Assembly: GCA_018266335.1 (NCBI GenBank)
Contig: JAFEAR010000198.1
Coordinates: 1-64,000 of the forward strand
DNA length: 64,000 nt
Direction of reading: 5' to 3'
DNA from: Bdellovibrionales bacterium
GTDB taxonomy: Bacteria > Bdellovibrionota > UBA2428
Both the position numbers and the translations under genes were made by a program. The notes below the pieces were generated by a model. That model had not been told where the DNA came from. It worked only from the letters and a program-made list of their open reading frames with translations, and did not search any database. Below are positions 31,887 to 40,952 of the stretch, piece by piece (the first letter of the stretch is position 1; every line of letters begins with the position of its first letter).

Positions 31887-32600
31887 ATGTTAGAGGACAT
31901 GAAAACAATTTTGCCGCCGACCCTCGCCCTCTTCTGCGCTTTCTCTGCCCGGGCCGACGAGCCTCGCGCGGTGCACGTCAGCGGCACTTGCTCGCGGCAG
32001 GCCATTCCCGACCGTGGGGCCCTGACGCTCACGAGTGAGGCCACCGCACCGGATCTGCAGAGTGCTGCCAAACTAGCCACTCAATCCTACGAAAAATTGC
32101 GCACCGACATCAAAAAGCTGCAACTTGCCGACGTCGTCCTGGAAACCTCGGAGTATCGGCTAGAAGAAGCGCGCGAGTGGGTGAAGGACCACAACGTATC
32201 CAAAGGATTTCGGGCGCGCATGGGGTTGCGCGTGACGAGCTCGGCCATTGAGCGCCTGGGTGAAGTGATGGCCCTGGCAGCGACGCACAAAATTCGGGAC
32301 GTCGGCTCGCTCGAAACTTTTTTGTCGCAGAACAAACTCAAAGAGGAGCAGCTTGCGTGCTTAGAAGAAGCTGCGCGCGATGCCCGTACCCGGGCAGAAA
32401 AACTGGCTAGCTCTTTGGGCGCTCGCGTGGGGGAAGTGCTGAGTTTGCGTGAGTCGTGGAATCATAGTCCGAGTCAACCGATGCCCATGGGCGCCCGCGG
32501 CGGCATGGCGCTCATGAAAGCCGCCGACAGCGCACCGTCCGTAGATGCCGGCACCCAAACTCTGAACGTGAACGTCGAAGCCAGCTTCGCTCTGAAATAG
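31887..32600 (+). CDS. SIMPL (DUF541) domain periplasmic protein
   Basis: About 237 aa. A short signal peptide ending near SARADE is followed by a SIMPL/DUF541 domain: AVHVSGTCSRQAIPDRGALTL early, a middle block ETSEYRLEEAREWVKD and a C-terminal NVNVEASFAL strand. Members are periplasmic or outer-membrane proteins of unclear role, related to oxidative-stress-linked E. coli YggE. Starts at ATG 31887 or ATG 31899 are both possible; both give a signal peptide. Confidence 0.85.
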   Translation: MLEDMKTILPPTLALFCAFSARADEPRAVHVSGTCSRQAIPDRGALTLTSEATAPDLQSAAKLATQSYEKLRTDIKKLQLADVVLETSEYRLEEAREWVKDHNVSKGFRARMGLRVTSSAIERLGEVMALAATHKIRDVGSLETFLSQNKLKEEQLACLEEAARDARTRAEKLASSLGARVGEVLSLRESWNHSPSQPMPMGARGGMALMKAADSAPSVDAGTQTLNVNVEASFALK

Positions 32601-32679
32601 TCGCTGGCATGAGTTTCGCTAGGGCCAAGATGCCCCGAGGCTCGGCACTCAAGGAAGAGTACGAAGAAAGGAGGCTCTT

Positions 32680-32841
32680 ATGAGTTTTCTGGAGATCGTA
32701 CTAATGTTGATAAAGGGGGCGGCCCTAGCCTTAGAACTAGGCCGCCTCATAAAAACTTACTGGCTAACCACCAGTGAGAATCATCGACAGAAACTGAGAA
32801 AACCTAAGCAAAAAAGCGAACGGCCAGCTAAGGCCGCGTAA
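32680..32841 (+). CDS. 53-aa small protein with hydrophobic N-terminus and basic tail
   Basis: ATG at 32680 has a textbook AGGAGG seven bases upstream. The frame gives MSFLEIVLMLIKGAALALEL, then GRLIKTYWLTTSENHRQ and a Lys/Arg-rich C-terminus ending in AKAA before TAA. The first 25 residues are hydrophobic enough for a membrane helix or amphipathic anchor; the tail is strongly basic. No family is known to me. The gene stands alone between the SIMPL gene and convergent aacS. A 10-bp hairpin lies inside the coding region, so a structured RNA is an alternative reading. Confidence 0.55.
   Translation: MSFLEIVLMLIKGAALALELGRLIKTYWLTTSENHRQKLRKPKQKSERPAKAA
32718..32746. repeat. 10-bp inverted repeat inside the small ORF
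   Basis: GGCGGCC(c)TAG pairs with CTAGGCCGCC around an eight-base loop, with one bulged C. It lies within codons 13-23 of the small ORF. Read on the minus strand, about 150 bases past the aacS stop, the stem is followed by only three Ts, so a terminator role there is weak. Confidence 0.4.
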
Positions 32842-32878
32842 ATAATTCGTTTTTCTTATGATGGGATTCGAGCTTCGG

Positions 32879-32892
32879 GGCACTCGAGTGCC
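32879..32892. repeat. 14-bp perfect palindrome GGCACTCGAGTGCC
   Basis: The palindrome has no loop. It lies seven bases beyond the aacS stop and 37 bases after the small ORF, between convergent genes. It could be a weak bidirectional transcription-end hairpin or a protein-binding site; nothing decides between these. Confidence 0.35.
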
Positions 32893-32898
32893 TAGAGT

Positions 32899-34830
32899 TT
32901 ATTTCAATTCGGGAATGTTTTTGTACTGCGCCAGGCTCTGCGGATTTGCGAGGGCCTCGATGTTCGAGGGCGTTTCGCCGTGCACGAGCGCCTTGACGGC
33001 AAGCTCCACTTTTTTTCCACTCACGGTGTAGGGAATGTCCGCTACCTTGAGCATCACGGCCGGCACGTGCCGGGGCGAGGCGCCCGCACGAATGCGGTCT
33101 TTGATTTCTTTCACAAGCGTAGCGTCGAGCGATTGCGCGGGATCTTTGAGTTTTACGAAGAGCACCACGCGCTCATCGCCCTGCCACTGTTGCCCCACGG
33201 CGATGCTGTCCTGCACGGCCGGATGAGTTTCGACCTGCCGATAAATTTCGGCCGTGCCTAAACGCACGCCCCCCGGATTCAACGTAGCATCCGAGCGGCC
33301 GTGCACAATCACGCCTCCCTCCTCGGTCACCGTAACGAAGTCGCCGTGGTGCCAAACGCCGGGGAAGCGTTCGAAGTAAGCCTTGCGATATTTGCGGTGG
33401 CCTTCGTCGTTCATAAAACGAATCGGCATGGACATGAAAGGCGCGGCACAAACCAGCTCGCCCTTCTGACCAATGACCGAATGCCCAGCTTCGTTGTAGG
33501 CGCGCACGTCCATGCCCAGGCCCGCCGCCTGAATCTCGCCCCGCAACACCGGTTTGAGCGGCGTGCCCAACATGAAACACGACACAATGTCCGTACCTCC
33601 GGAGATGGAGGCTAGCTGCACGGGTTTACGCGGACGCACTTGCGCGTAGAAATAATCAAAGTCCTCGGGCATGAGTGGGGAACCCGTAGAGAACACCGTG
33701 CGCAGCGCGGAGAAGGAAAGCTTTTTAAGCTCCACTCCCGCCGAGCGACACGAAGCAATGAATTTAGCCGAAGTCCCGAAGGCCGTGATGTGCTCGCGAT
33801 CCACCAACCCCCAGAGTGAGTCGAGGCCCGGATGCGAAGGCGAACCATCGTAACAATAAACCGTGGCGCCCGTAGCCAGGCCCGCATTCATCCAATTCCA
33901 CATCATCCATCCGCAGGTGGTGAAGTAGAGGAGTTTGTCGCGATGATCGAGATCGCCGTGGAGTTTGAGCTCCTTGAGTAGTTGCAGGAGCACGCGCCCC
34001 ACTCCGTGCACGATGCATTTAGGTTGGCCCGTAGTCCCCGACGAGAACAACACGTAGAGGGGACTGTTGAACGGCACCACGGTGTACTCGATTGCGCCCC
34101 GATCGCCGAGTGAGACTTCGTCGAAATTCCCTTCGATGCCCAAGAAGGGAATTGTCACCGTCGCGTTCAAGCTCGGCAACTTCTCTAAAACGGCCCGATT
34201 TTTCTCGGCCAGCGGGATACGCTTACCGGCATAAGTGTAGCCATCGGCCACAAAGAGCACCTTAGGATTGATTTGCGTGAAGCGATCCAAAATTCCCTGC
34301 ACACCGAAGTCCGGCGAACAGGATGACCACGTAGCTCCCAAGCTAGTGGTAGCCAGCATGGCAATGATGGTTTCGGGCAAGTTGGGCAGCAGACCCGCCA
34401 CTACGTCACCGGGCCCCACCCCTTCCAAACGCAAGAAGCGCTGAAGTCCGCGCACGCGCTCTAGGACTTCGGCCCGTAAAAATTCGCGACGCCTTCCTTG
34501 CTCGTCGCAACCCACGAGCGGCAAATCGCCCATACGCTCAATGAGATTCTGCGCAAAATTTAATTTTAAATTTGGAAACCATTCGGCTCGAGTCCAATCG
34601 TTACCGGGCCCAGGCCTAAACACGATGCTCGACGAACCTGCGTACAGGGCACCAGATTCACGCAGCCAAAGTGCCCAGAAATCAGCAAAGTGCTCCACCG
34701 ACCAGGCATGCAGATGAGCGTAACTTTTGAATTTATAGCCGGACAAGGCAGCGGCGCGCTTCGCAAAGCGCGCCATCTGCGAGTCCTGACGATCGTGCGG
34801 AGAGGGTTGCCAGAGCTGCACGTCAGTCAA
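32899..34830 (-). CDS. aacS: acetoacetyl-CoA synthetase
   Basis: 643 aa ANL-superfamily enzyme activating acetoacetate with ATP to acetoacetyl-CoA. The AMP-binding P-loop is LFSSGTTGQPKCIVHG. The family-specific SPDFGVQGILDRFTQI, YDGSPSHP and GTSAKF are present, and the C-terminal lysine region is YTVSGKKVELAVK. The start is TTG at 34830, immediately after the fadL stop codon (a GTG three codons on is possible), so it is translated in step with fadL. It would feed ketone bodies or acetoacetate from leucine breakdown into acetyl-CoA or lipid metabolism. Confidence 0.94.
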   Translation of the reverse strand: MTDVQLWQPSPHDRQDSQMARFAKRAAALSGYKFKSYAHLHAWSVEHFADFWALWLRESGALYAGSSSIVFRPGPGNDWTRAEWFPNLKLNFAQNLIERMGDLPLVGCDEQGRRREFLRAEVLERVRGLQRFLRLEGVGPGDVVAGLLPNLPETIIAMLATTSLGATWSSCSPDFGVQGILDRFTQINPKVLFVADGYTYAGKRIPLAEKNRAVLEKLPSLNATVTIPFLGIEGNFDEVSLGDRGAIEYTVVPFNSPLYVLFSSGTTGQPKCIVHGVGRVLLQLLKELKLHGDLDHRDKLLYFTTCGWMMWNWMNAGLATGATVYCYDGSPSHPGLDSLWGLVDREHITAFGTSAKFIASCRSAGVELKKLSFSALRTVFSTGSPLMPEDFDYFYAQVRPRKPVQLASISGGTDIVSCFMLGTPLKPVLRGEIQAAGLGMDVRAYNEAGHSVIGQKGELVCAAPFMSMPIRFMNDEGHRKYRKAYFERFPGVWHHGDFVTVTEEGGVIVHGRSDATLNPGGVRLGTAEIYRQVETHPAVQDSIAVGQQWQGDERVVLFVKLKDPAQSLDATLVKEIKDRIRAGASPRHVPAVMLKVADIPYTVSGKKVELAVKALVHGETPSNIEALANPQSLAQYKNIPELK

Positions 34831-36114
34831 TTAGAAGTGGTACGAACCACCCAAGTGAATGGTGTACGCACTCGCGGTGTATTCACCCGTCTTGTAACCC
34901 GTAGCCACCGCCGTGGGCGAACCGCTGTCTTTGCTGTATTCGAAAGCAGCATCGGTGGAGATGTCCTTGCCGATCAAGTACCCCGCACCCACTACGAAGG
35001 TGTTGCCAGCTCCAGGAGCAAAGAAGGTGCCGCGGGGATAAGTGGAGCTAGTGACTTGGGAGGTGTACACGTAACCCGCACGAATCGCGAGTTCAGTCGT
35101 AGCTTTATATTCGCCGGCCACTCGCACCATGTGCTGGTTTTTCCATTCTTGCGGAATCGCAGACAAAGCCACGGGAACAACGCCCGCCTGCGTAGTAACG
35201 GAACTCGTGCCGGTGAAATCAAGCGACTTGTCCGTCGAATAGTTGGTGTATTCGTACTGCAAGAATGCGGTCCAATCTTTAGAGATATTGTAGTGGCCGC
35301 CCAACACGAATTGATACGGGAAGGTGTTCTTTACCGAGGCGTCGCCTTCGGTACCCGTCGCCGTTGCTGCGCCCAGACCCAATTGAGCATTCACCTTGCC
35401 TTTAGCAGTGAAATCAACCGCGGAGCGGAACTGCGCACCAATGCCGAAGGGCATATCGGCGGGAGCGTACTGCACGCCCAAACGAAAACCCGTGTAGTTG
35501 GATGCGCTCAAATCCGTTACGGCAATGCCCACTACGGCCGTGCTCGTGCCCACCGTCGTGGTGGTCGGCAAGTGAAAGTTAGCCCGCACGAAAGTTGCGC
35601 GCCAGCCGAGGCCCACGTTCAGGCCGGGAAGGATGCGGTAGGCCACGCCCGGAGAAAATTCTAGAAGTTGAATGTTCGAGCTGTACTCAGGCTTAAGACC
35701 CGTCACACCGATGGAACTGAAATCGAGCTCGCCATAATTGGCCTCAAAGCCACCCGACAGGAAAAGTCCCGCTCCCACGGCGAGGTCAGGATTGACGTTG
35801 TATTTGCCAGTCAAACCGAAGGGGTACACCGTAACGCGTTTTCCATCGACGGTGGTGTTGTTGGTAAACACGGGTGACTTAGACTGCGCGAAGGTTGGCG
35901 AGACGTTGAACGAAACATCATTCGAGTCGCTCACCAAGCCAGCAGGGTTAAAAAAGAGGGCTTGAGAATCGTTAACACTCGAAGCTGCGGCACCACCAAT
36001 ACCTTGGTAGTGACCCGACCAAAGGTTCGCCTTTTCGAAACCGGCTGCCCAAGCGGAGCCCGCAGCCGCGAGCGCCAAGGCACCAAGGGAAAGATTGAAT
36101 TTATTCGATAGCAT
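34831..36114 (-). CDS. fadL: OmpP1/FadL-family outer-membrane transporter
   Basis: 427 aa. A signal peptide ends in SAWAAG, after which FEKANLWSGHYQGIGGAA and FNPAGL follow the FadL pattern (NPAG motif), with many beta strands and a C-terminal aromatic SYHF. FadL proteins bring long-chain fatty acids or other hydrophobic compounds across the outer membrane by lateral diffusion. AGGAG precedes ATG by nine bases. It forms a two-gene unit with aacS with no gap between them, suggesting uptake and activation of lipid-derived substrates. Confidence 0.92.
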   Translation of the reverse strand: MLSNKFNLSLGALALAAAGSAWAAGFEKANLWSGHYQGIGGAAASSVNDSQALFFNPAGLVSDSNDVSFNVSPTFAQSKSPVFTNNTTVDGKRVTVYPFGLTGKYNVNPDLAVGAGLFLSGGFEANYGELDFSSIGVTGLKPEYSSNIQLLEFSPGVAYRILPGLNVGLGWRATFVRANFHLPTTTTVGTSTAVVGIAVTDLSASNYTGFRLGVQYAPADMPFGIGAQFRSAVDFTAKGKVNAQLGLGAATATGTEGDASVKNTFPYQFVLGGHYNISKDWTAFLQYEYTNYSTDKSLDFTGTSSVTTQAGVVPVALSAIPQEWKNQHMVRVAGEYKATTELAIRAGYVYTSQVTSSTYPRGTFFAPGAGNTFVVGAGYLIGKDISTDAAFEYSKDSGSPTAVATGYKTGEYTASAYTIHLGGSYHF

Positions 36115-36141
36115 TATTTAGTTCCTCCAAAGATTAGCTCG

Positions 36142-36169
36142 ATCATACTCCGCCCATGGGGCCCTGCAA
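36142..36169 (-). promoter_or_regulatory. candidate promoter of fadL-aacS
   Basis: On the minus strand TATGAT (complement of 36142-36147) stands 28 bases before the fadL start. A weak -35 TTGCAG (complement of 36164-36169) lies 16 bases upstream. The -10 matches five of six consensus bases, the -35 only three. It is a sequence-only call. Confidence 0.35.
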
Positions 36170-36224
36170 GGTGGACGGGAACTTTCGTTGCGCGATTTCG
36201 AAAAGCTGAGTTAGATTTACCCGC

Positions 36225-37208
36225 GTGAAGACTCCCAGATATTTAGTCACCGCCGACCCCGTTGCCAGCATGCAACCACGTTTCGACACATCTCTGCGCC
36301 TCATGGCCGAACTTCTTCGCCGAGGCATTTCAGTCGATTTTTGCGACCTCACCCAAGCCGATGCTAGCCGGAGCACGGCCGACTATTTGAATCACATTCC
36401 TGTGCAAAGTGTGAAAGCTGCCGATCCGGACGCATCTAGCTTTCTTCGTCTGGGAGCGGATCGGCAAGCGCGAGTGCAGGACTACGCCGTCATTTTGCAC
36501 CGTAAAGACCCTCCCGTAGATGCTTTCTACAAAGCACATGCACAACATTACGCCCGCGCCCCCCAACACATCGTACACATGAACCATCCCGATCAAACCT
36601 GGCGCTACTCGGAACACGCCCTTCCCTGCGATTACCCGCAGTATTCCATTCCCACTTTCGTTTGCTCTTCACTGGCCGAGTTTACGCGCGCCGTACGCGC
36701 ACAACCCGGCGAAGCTGTGGCTAAACCTGAAAACGAGTGTTCTGGAGTGGGGGTAGAATTTTTTAAAAGCGATGTCCCCGATGCCACACTGGCCACCTAC
36801 TGGGACAAATGGAAACCCGAAATCATTGTGCAGCCCTTCGTGGACGAAATCACCAAGAGTGGCGACCTTCGCATCCTTACTTTCAATGGCAAAATCCTAG
36901 GCTCCGTACTGCGCGTGGCCCGCGCCGGCTCGCGATTGGCAAATTTACATCAGGGTGCCAGCTGGCGCGCGTGGGAAATTACCCCCCGGCAGCGCGAAGC
37001 CGCTGAATTTATCGGCCATGATTTAGCTCGCAAGGGCCTCTACCTTTTGGGCCTGGATTTTATCGGGGAGCGCATTTCCGAAATCAACATCACTAGCCCT
37101 TCGGCCATGGTGCAAATCAACGAAGTGATGGGCAAACGAACCGAGATCGAACTCGTAAACGAAATCGAAGCGCTGCGCTTTTCTAAGGCCCATTTTCCTG
37201 TGCTATGA
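36225..37208 (+). CDS. gshB: glutathione synthetase-like ATP-grasp ligase
   Basis: 327 aa. GshB joins gamma-glutamylcysteine and glycine with ATP. The N-terminal half has the substrate-fold pattern TADPVASMQPRFDTSLRLM and RKDPPVD. The ATP-grasp half shows AVAKPENECSGVGVEFF, IVQPFVDEITKSGDLRILTF and NLHQG, then LGLDFIGERISEINITSPS. The match to GshB is good at the C-terminus, moderate elsewhere. It starts at GTG 36225. gshA is not nearby. The CGFS glutaredoxin at 31 kb also needs glutathione, which fits a glutathione-making cell. Confidence 0.85.
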   Translation: MKTPRYLVTADPVASMQPRFDTSLRLMAELLRRGISVDFCDLTQADASRSTADYLNHIPVQSVKAADPDASSFLRLGADRQARVQDYAVILHRKDPPVDAFYKAHAQHYARAPQHIVHMNHPDQTWRYSEHALPCDYPQYSIPTFVCSSLAEFTRAVRAQPGEAVAKPENECSGVGVEFFKSDVPDATLATYWDKWKPEIIVQPFVDEITKSGDLRILTFNGKILGSVLRVARAGSRLANLHQGASWRAWEITPRQREAAEFIGHDLARKGLYLLGLDFIGERISEINITSPSAMVQINEVMGKRTEIELVNEIEALRFSKAHFPVL

Positions 37209-37218
37209 TTTTTTCACT

Positions 37219-38169
37219 ATGAATCGTTTGCAAGCCTATCCCCCGATTGAACCCTACAAGACCGGCTTCCTTCAGGTCAGCGCGGAACACGAGCTGTACT
37301 ACGAAGAATCTGGAAATCCCGAAGGCCAACCTGCCCTTTTCTTGCACGGTGGCCCCGGATCGGGCACCGATCCCTCGCAGCGCCGTTTCTTCGACCCTAA
37401 GCATTACCGCATTATTCTGATGGACCAGCGCGGTTGCGGCAAAAGCACGCCCCACGCCAGCCTCAACGACAACACCACCTGGCACCTCGTTGCCGACATC
37501 GAGGCCCTCCGCAACAAACTCAAGATCGACCGTTGGTTGGTGTTCGGCGGATCATGGGGCAGCACCCTGGCCCTTGCCTACGCCCAGACGCATCCCGAAC
37601 GTTGCACCGCCCTCGTACTGCGTGGAATTTTTCTGTGCCGAAAAAAAGAAATCCGCTGGTTCTACCAATTCGGCGCGCACCATATTTTCCCGGAAGAGTG
37701 GCAACGCTACCAGAGCGTGATTCCCCCCAACGAGCGCGAGGACATGGTGTCCGCTTACTACAAGCGACTCACCTCGCCCGACGAAACCACTCGCCTGAAC
37801 GCCGCCAAAGGGTGGTCACGTTGGGAGGCGTCGACCATTAGCCTGATTCCCAACATGGATTTGATTAATCGCTTTACGGGCGACCACATGGCCGTGGCCA
37901 TCGCACGTATCGAATGCCACTACTTCATGAACGCCGCCTTCTTTAAGACCGACAACTGGCTCATCGAAAACGTAGATAAAATTCGGCACATCCCGGCAGT
38001 GATTATCAACGGTCGCTACGACGCCGTTTGCCCTACCGAAAGCGCATGGGAATTGCACCAGGCTTGGCCCGAAGCCAAACTCGAAGTGATTCCGGACGCT
38101 GGCCACTATGCAGGCGAGCCGGGCATCATGGACGCGCTGATCCGCGCCACCAATTCATTTCGTAAGTAG
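37219..38169 (+). CDS. pip: proline iminopeptidase
   Basis: 316 aa alpha/beta-hydrolase of peptidase family S33, releasing N-terminal proline from peptides. Family blocks: HGGPGSGTDPSQRRFFDPKH, the DQRGCGKSTPHA oxyanion region, nucleophile Ser in FGGSWGSTLALAYAQ, Asp in GRYDAVCP and His in DAGHYAGEPG. The whole length fits the prokaryotic enzyme (about 315 aa). It follows the GshB-like gene by ten bases, probably cotranscribed, and overlaps the convergent MFS gene by 15 bases. Confidence 0.95.
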   Translation: MNRLQAYPPIEPYKTGFLQVSAEHELYYEESGNPEGQPALFLHGGPGSGTDPSQRRFFDPKHYRIILMDQRGCGKSTPHASLNDNTTWHLVADIEALRNKLKIDRWLVFGGSWGSTLALAYAQTHPERCTALVLRGIFLCRKKEIRWFYQFGAHHIFPEEWQRYQSVIPPNEREDMVSAYYKRLTSPDETTRLNAAKGWSRWEASTISLIPNMDLINRFTGDHMAVAIARIECHYFMNAAFFKTDNWLIENVDKIRHIPAVIINGRYDAVCPTESAWELHQAWPEAKLEVIPDAGHYAGEPGIMDALIRATNSFRK

Positions 38170-39417
38170 TTCTTGCCGTTCCTGGCGCTGAATCCGCAGC
38201 GCCAGGTACACCCACACCAGCGCTCCCGAGAGGATTGCCGAAGGCAGCAAGAGCACGCCCTTCTGGAGGCTGCCAAGCAGATCGGCCACCCGGCCTACAA
38301 TTTCGGGCGACCACATATCGCCGAATAAATGAATCAGCAAAATATAGAGGGCCATCGACGAGGAACGCAGGTTCGGCGGCACGGCTTCGATGATCATGGT
38401 GTTCATGGGGCCCGTTGGGAGGAAGAGCAGAAACATGCCCACCGCAATCCAAGTCATGGAACCCATTGCCGTGGAACTTAAAAAAGCCATCGTCGTGATG
38501 GGTACCGCCATCAAAGTGCACACGGCAATAAGCCATGCATAACCCGCTCGCGTGCGCTGCTGCAGGTAGGTGCCCAGCCACCCTCCCAACATGGTCGACA
38601 CCAAACCCGCCACGACGAGCACGACACCAAAAAAAGTCGACGCACTCTGGTTGGTCATTTGGTACATTCGTACCAAAAACGTGGGCCCCCAGTACCCATA
38701 TGCTCCAAGCGCAAAAGTGTAAGCCACTCCGCCGGCACAAATGAGTCGATACTCTGGCAATGAAAACAAATTGAGCACATCGCTCCAACCGGGCTTGCGC
38801 GTGAACGCCTCGTCCGCACTGCGCCCCTCAGACTCACCCCGCACAGGCTCGCCGAAGGGCAAAAGCACTAGCGCCAACAGCAAGCCCGGCGCCCCGGCCC
38901 AAAGGAAAGCATGTCGCCACCCATGATGGGCCGCCACTTGCCCGCCGACCACGTATCCCAGGGCCGCCCCGACCGGAAGTGCGGCCGAAAATACCGTCAG
39001 TGCCCAATTTCGCTTAGCGGGCGAAAAGGTATCGGACAAAACGCTAGGCCCGATGGCGGCGTAGCTGGCTTCGCCCACCCCCACCAGAATACGAAAACCG
39101 ACCAACGCCGCAAAGCCCGTAGCGAAACCCGAAAGCACCGTGCCCAAGCTCCATACAAAAATACCGAGCGCGATGAGCCACTTGCGCGAGAGGCGATCTC
39201 CCAGGTAGCCAAAGAGGGGCGACGTGGCGAAATAGCCAATCATGAAGGTCGTAGCGATGCGGCCCAACTGCCCATCCGTGAGCTGCAAATCTTCCTTAAG
39301 GGGCGTCAGCACGCCCGAGAGGACAAAACGGTCTAAGTAATTGAACAAATTGAGACCCGTAAGAATAAAGAGCGTCCAACCCGCGGACAATCGACGCTGT
39401 TTTTTGGGGGCTACCAC
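38155..39417 (-). CDS. MFS transporter, Spinster-like
   Basis: 420 aa with about 12 hydrophobic segments. The first helix carries LFNYLDRFVLSGVL, a Spinster-family feature, and the loop 2-3 motif is GYLGDRLSRKWLI. Helix 4 has RILVGVGEASYAAIGPS. Spinster-type (Spns) transporters move lysophospholipids or related lipids; bacterial members are often annotated only as MFS. Substrate and direction cannot be inferred here. The start is GTG. It is convergent with pip and divergent from a small secreted protein. Confidence 0.88.
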   Translation of the reverse strand: MVAPKKQRRLSAGWTLFILTGLNLFNYLDRFVLSGVLTPLKEDLQLTDGQLGRIATTFMIGYFATSPLFGYLGDRLSRKWLIALGIFVWSLGTVLSGFATGFAALVGFRILVGVGEASYAAIGPSVLSDTFSPAKRNWALTVFSAALPVGAALGYVVGGQVAAHHGWRHAFLWAGAPGLLLALVLLPFGEPVRGESEGRSADEAFTRKPGWSDVLNLFSLPEYRLICAGGVAYTFALGAYGYWGPTFLVRMYQMTNQSASTFFGVVLVVAGLVSTMLGGWLGTYLQQRTRAGYAWLIAVCTLMAVPITTMAFLSSTAMGSMTWIAVGMFLLFLPTGPMNTMIIEAVPPNLRSSSMALYILLIHLFGDMWSPEIVGRVADLLGSLQKGVLLLPSAILSGALVWVYLALRIQRQERQELLTK

Positions 39418-39475
39418 TTCCGCAGTTTACCTTCTCCTCGATTTAAAACCAGCTCCAGTGCTAGGACCTTAAGGT

Positions 39476-40021
39476 ATGAAAACTCTCACGATGCTCTTGC
39501 TGGCGATTCTGGGACTGAACTCCATGGGCGCTCGCGCCGCGACGCCGAGCAATTCGGATCTCCGCGCATTTCAGCGCAAAGCCGAAATGCTGCTCCCCGA
39601 AGCCGAACGCGACTTTCGTATTTCGATCGGCTTGTACTCGTACAAATTCTCCGGCCGTGATCCGCAAGAAGTAATCGAAACGGCGCTTGCGGACCGTCAC
39701 CACCACGAGCATCCAAATTTTCATGGTCGCGAATTGAACGCGCGCGCCCGCTTTACGGTGGATACCGCGATCAATGTTTTGGATTTTGTGGGCATGCCCC
39801 GCAGCGATGACTGCCGCACCGCTTACGCTATCAAACACGACTCGGCCTGCGCCGTGAAGCTGCTGCTGGCACAATCGCTACAAAGTTTAATTGCGCACAA
39901 TTCCTCGCTGCGCGTGAGCTGGGGCCAACTCACCGCCTACCGCGCTTACGAAACCTACCTCGCCATCATTGACGACGAGAACGGACAAATCCTGATTATC
40001 GATTCCGTGTACGACTCCTAG
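39476..40021 (+). CDS. small secreted protein of unknown function
   Basis: 181 aa with a signal peptide MKTLTMLLLAILGLNSMGAR ending near ARA-A. The mature domain contains a His-rich stretch (DRHHHEHPNFHGRE), two Cys (DDCRTAY and DSACAVK) that could form a disulfide, and a hydrophobic C-terminus YLAIIDDENGQILIIDSVY. No family was recognised; the His cluster might bind metal. AGGACC lies before ATG. It ends three bases from the convergent gene for another secreted protein. Confidence 0.7.
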   Translation: MKTLTMLLLAILGLNSMGARAATPSNSDLRAFQRKAEMLLPEAERDFRISIGLYSYKFSGRDPQEVIETALADRHHHEHPNFHGRELNARARFTVDTAINVLDFVGMPRSDDCRTAYAIKHDSACAVKLLLAQSLQSLIAHNSSLRVSWGQLTAYRAYETYLAIIDDENGQILIIDSVYDS

Positions 40022-40024
40022 CAC

Positions 40025-40774
40025 TTAGTCGCGCATCGCTTCGCGAATCTCGCGATCGATCTCGGGCACCACCACAATCGTCAGGTGGTATTGGTTGGGA
40101 TCGAGGTCGTCGATTTGCGGCAACAGACGTTGCGCAGCCACGACGCCTTCGCCGTCGCTCTCTAATTTGATATTCATCCACGGTGTGGCCATCCACTGAC
40201 GCGGAAAGCCCGCCTTCAGATTTCGCTCCGACACCATGTAGGGACCAAAGGTGGCCCGGTCCACGCCCTCGCGCAGCCAGTTGTTGTGGTAGAGCCAAAC
40301 GTCGCCATCAGCTTCGGCGTGGCCCACAAAGGCAATGTGTTCGTTGGGACCAAATTTAGCGCAGGAAGGTGAATTGCAACCGGCCACGATGGCGCCCACA
40401 GGTAAACGACCACCGTAAATGCGATTCAACGCCTTGCGAATACCAGCCGAGTCGTTGAGCGGAAGCTGCACGTAGAGCCCCTGACCCGACTGTTCGATGG
40501 CTTCACGCGTTTTACTGAGCATACCGATCACGGAATCTGAACTGTATTGCGGCATGCCGGCGTCGCTAAACACGCGCGAAAGGTTCTGTGCGCAGCGAGC
40601 GGGCTTGGCGTAACCGGCGCGCTCATTCCACTGCCCAACTTTCCAGGCAATGGCCTTCTCCACCAACTTGCGCCCGATGGGCGAAACTTGCAGCGGCCCC
40701 TGCAGACCCAGTTCGGGAGCCGCAACGGCCGAGAAGGAGGACATCAGTACCAAGCACAAAACAGAAGTCTTCAT
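40025..40774 (-). CDS. secreted NlpC/P60- or CHAP-like cysteine hydrolase (putative)
   Basis: 249 aa from ATG 40774, with a signal peptide ending near AVAAPE. ARCAQNLSRVFSDAG (Cys61) is followed about 85 residues later by HIAFVGHAE (His146) and WLYHNNW (Asn164). That Cys-His-polar order and spacing is like NlpC/P60 or CHAP peptidoglycan amidases/endopeptidases. No full motif match was possible by eye, so the fold is inference. If right, it would cut cell-wall peptides in the periplasm or outside the cell. A TTG start 18 bases upstream is less likely. Confidence 0.6.
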   Translation of the reverse strand: MKTSVLCLVLMSSFSAVAAPELGLQGPLQVSPIGRKLVEKAIAWKVGQWNERAGYAKPARCAQNLSRVFSDAGMPQYSSDSVIGMLSKTREAIEQSGQGLYVQLPLNDSAGIRKALNRIYGGRLPVGAIVAGCNSPSCAKFGPNEHIAFVGHAEADGDVWLYHNNWLREGVDRATFGPYMVSERNLKAGFPRQWMATPWMNIKLESDGEGVVAAQRLLPQIDDLDPNQYHLTIVVVPEIDREIREAMRD

Positions 40775-40952
40775 GCCTAAGTAGCAGCACAAGGCGTGCC
40801 CGGCACAGGCCGTTTAACTATTTGATTTTAAAGATGTTTATTCACGTCAACTGTCTAAAAAGTAAACAGTCCCGCAACACTTTCAACAGCCTACGAATTG
40901 AATGATGCAATAAAGAAGGGTAGCGCCTAAACCTCAAGAAGGAGCTCAGATT

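Noticed and set aside
31838..32080. 80-codon minus-strand frame opposite the SIMPL gene
   Set aside because: It covers the signal-peptide region of the SIMPL gene in antisense and has no ribosome-binding site or family match.
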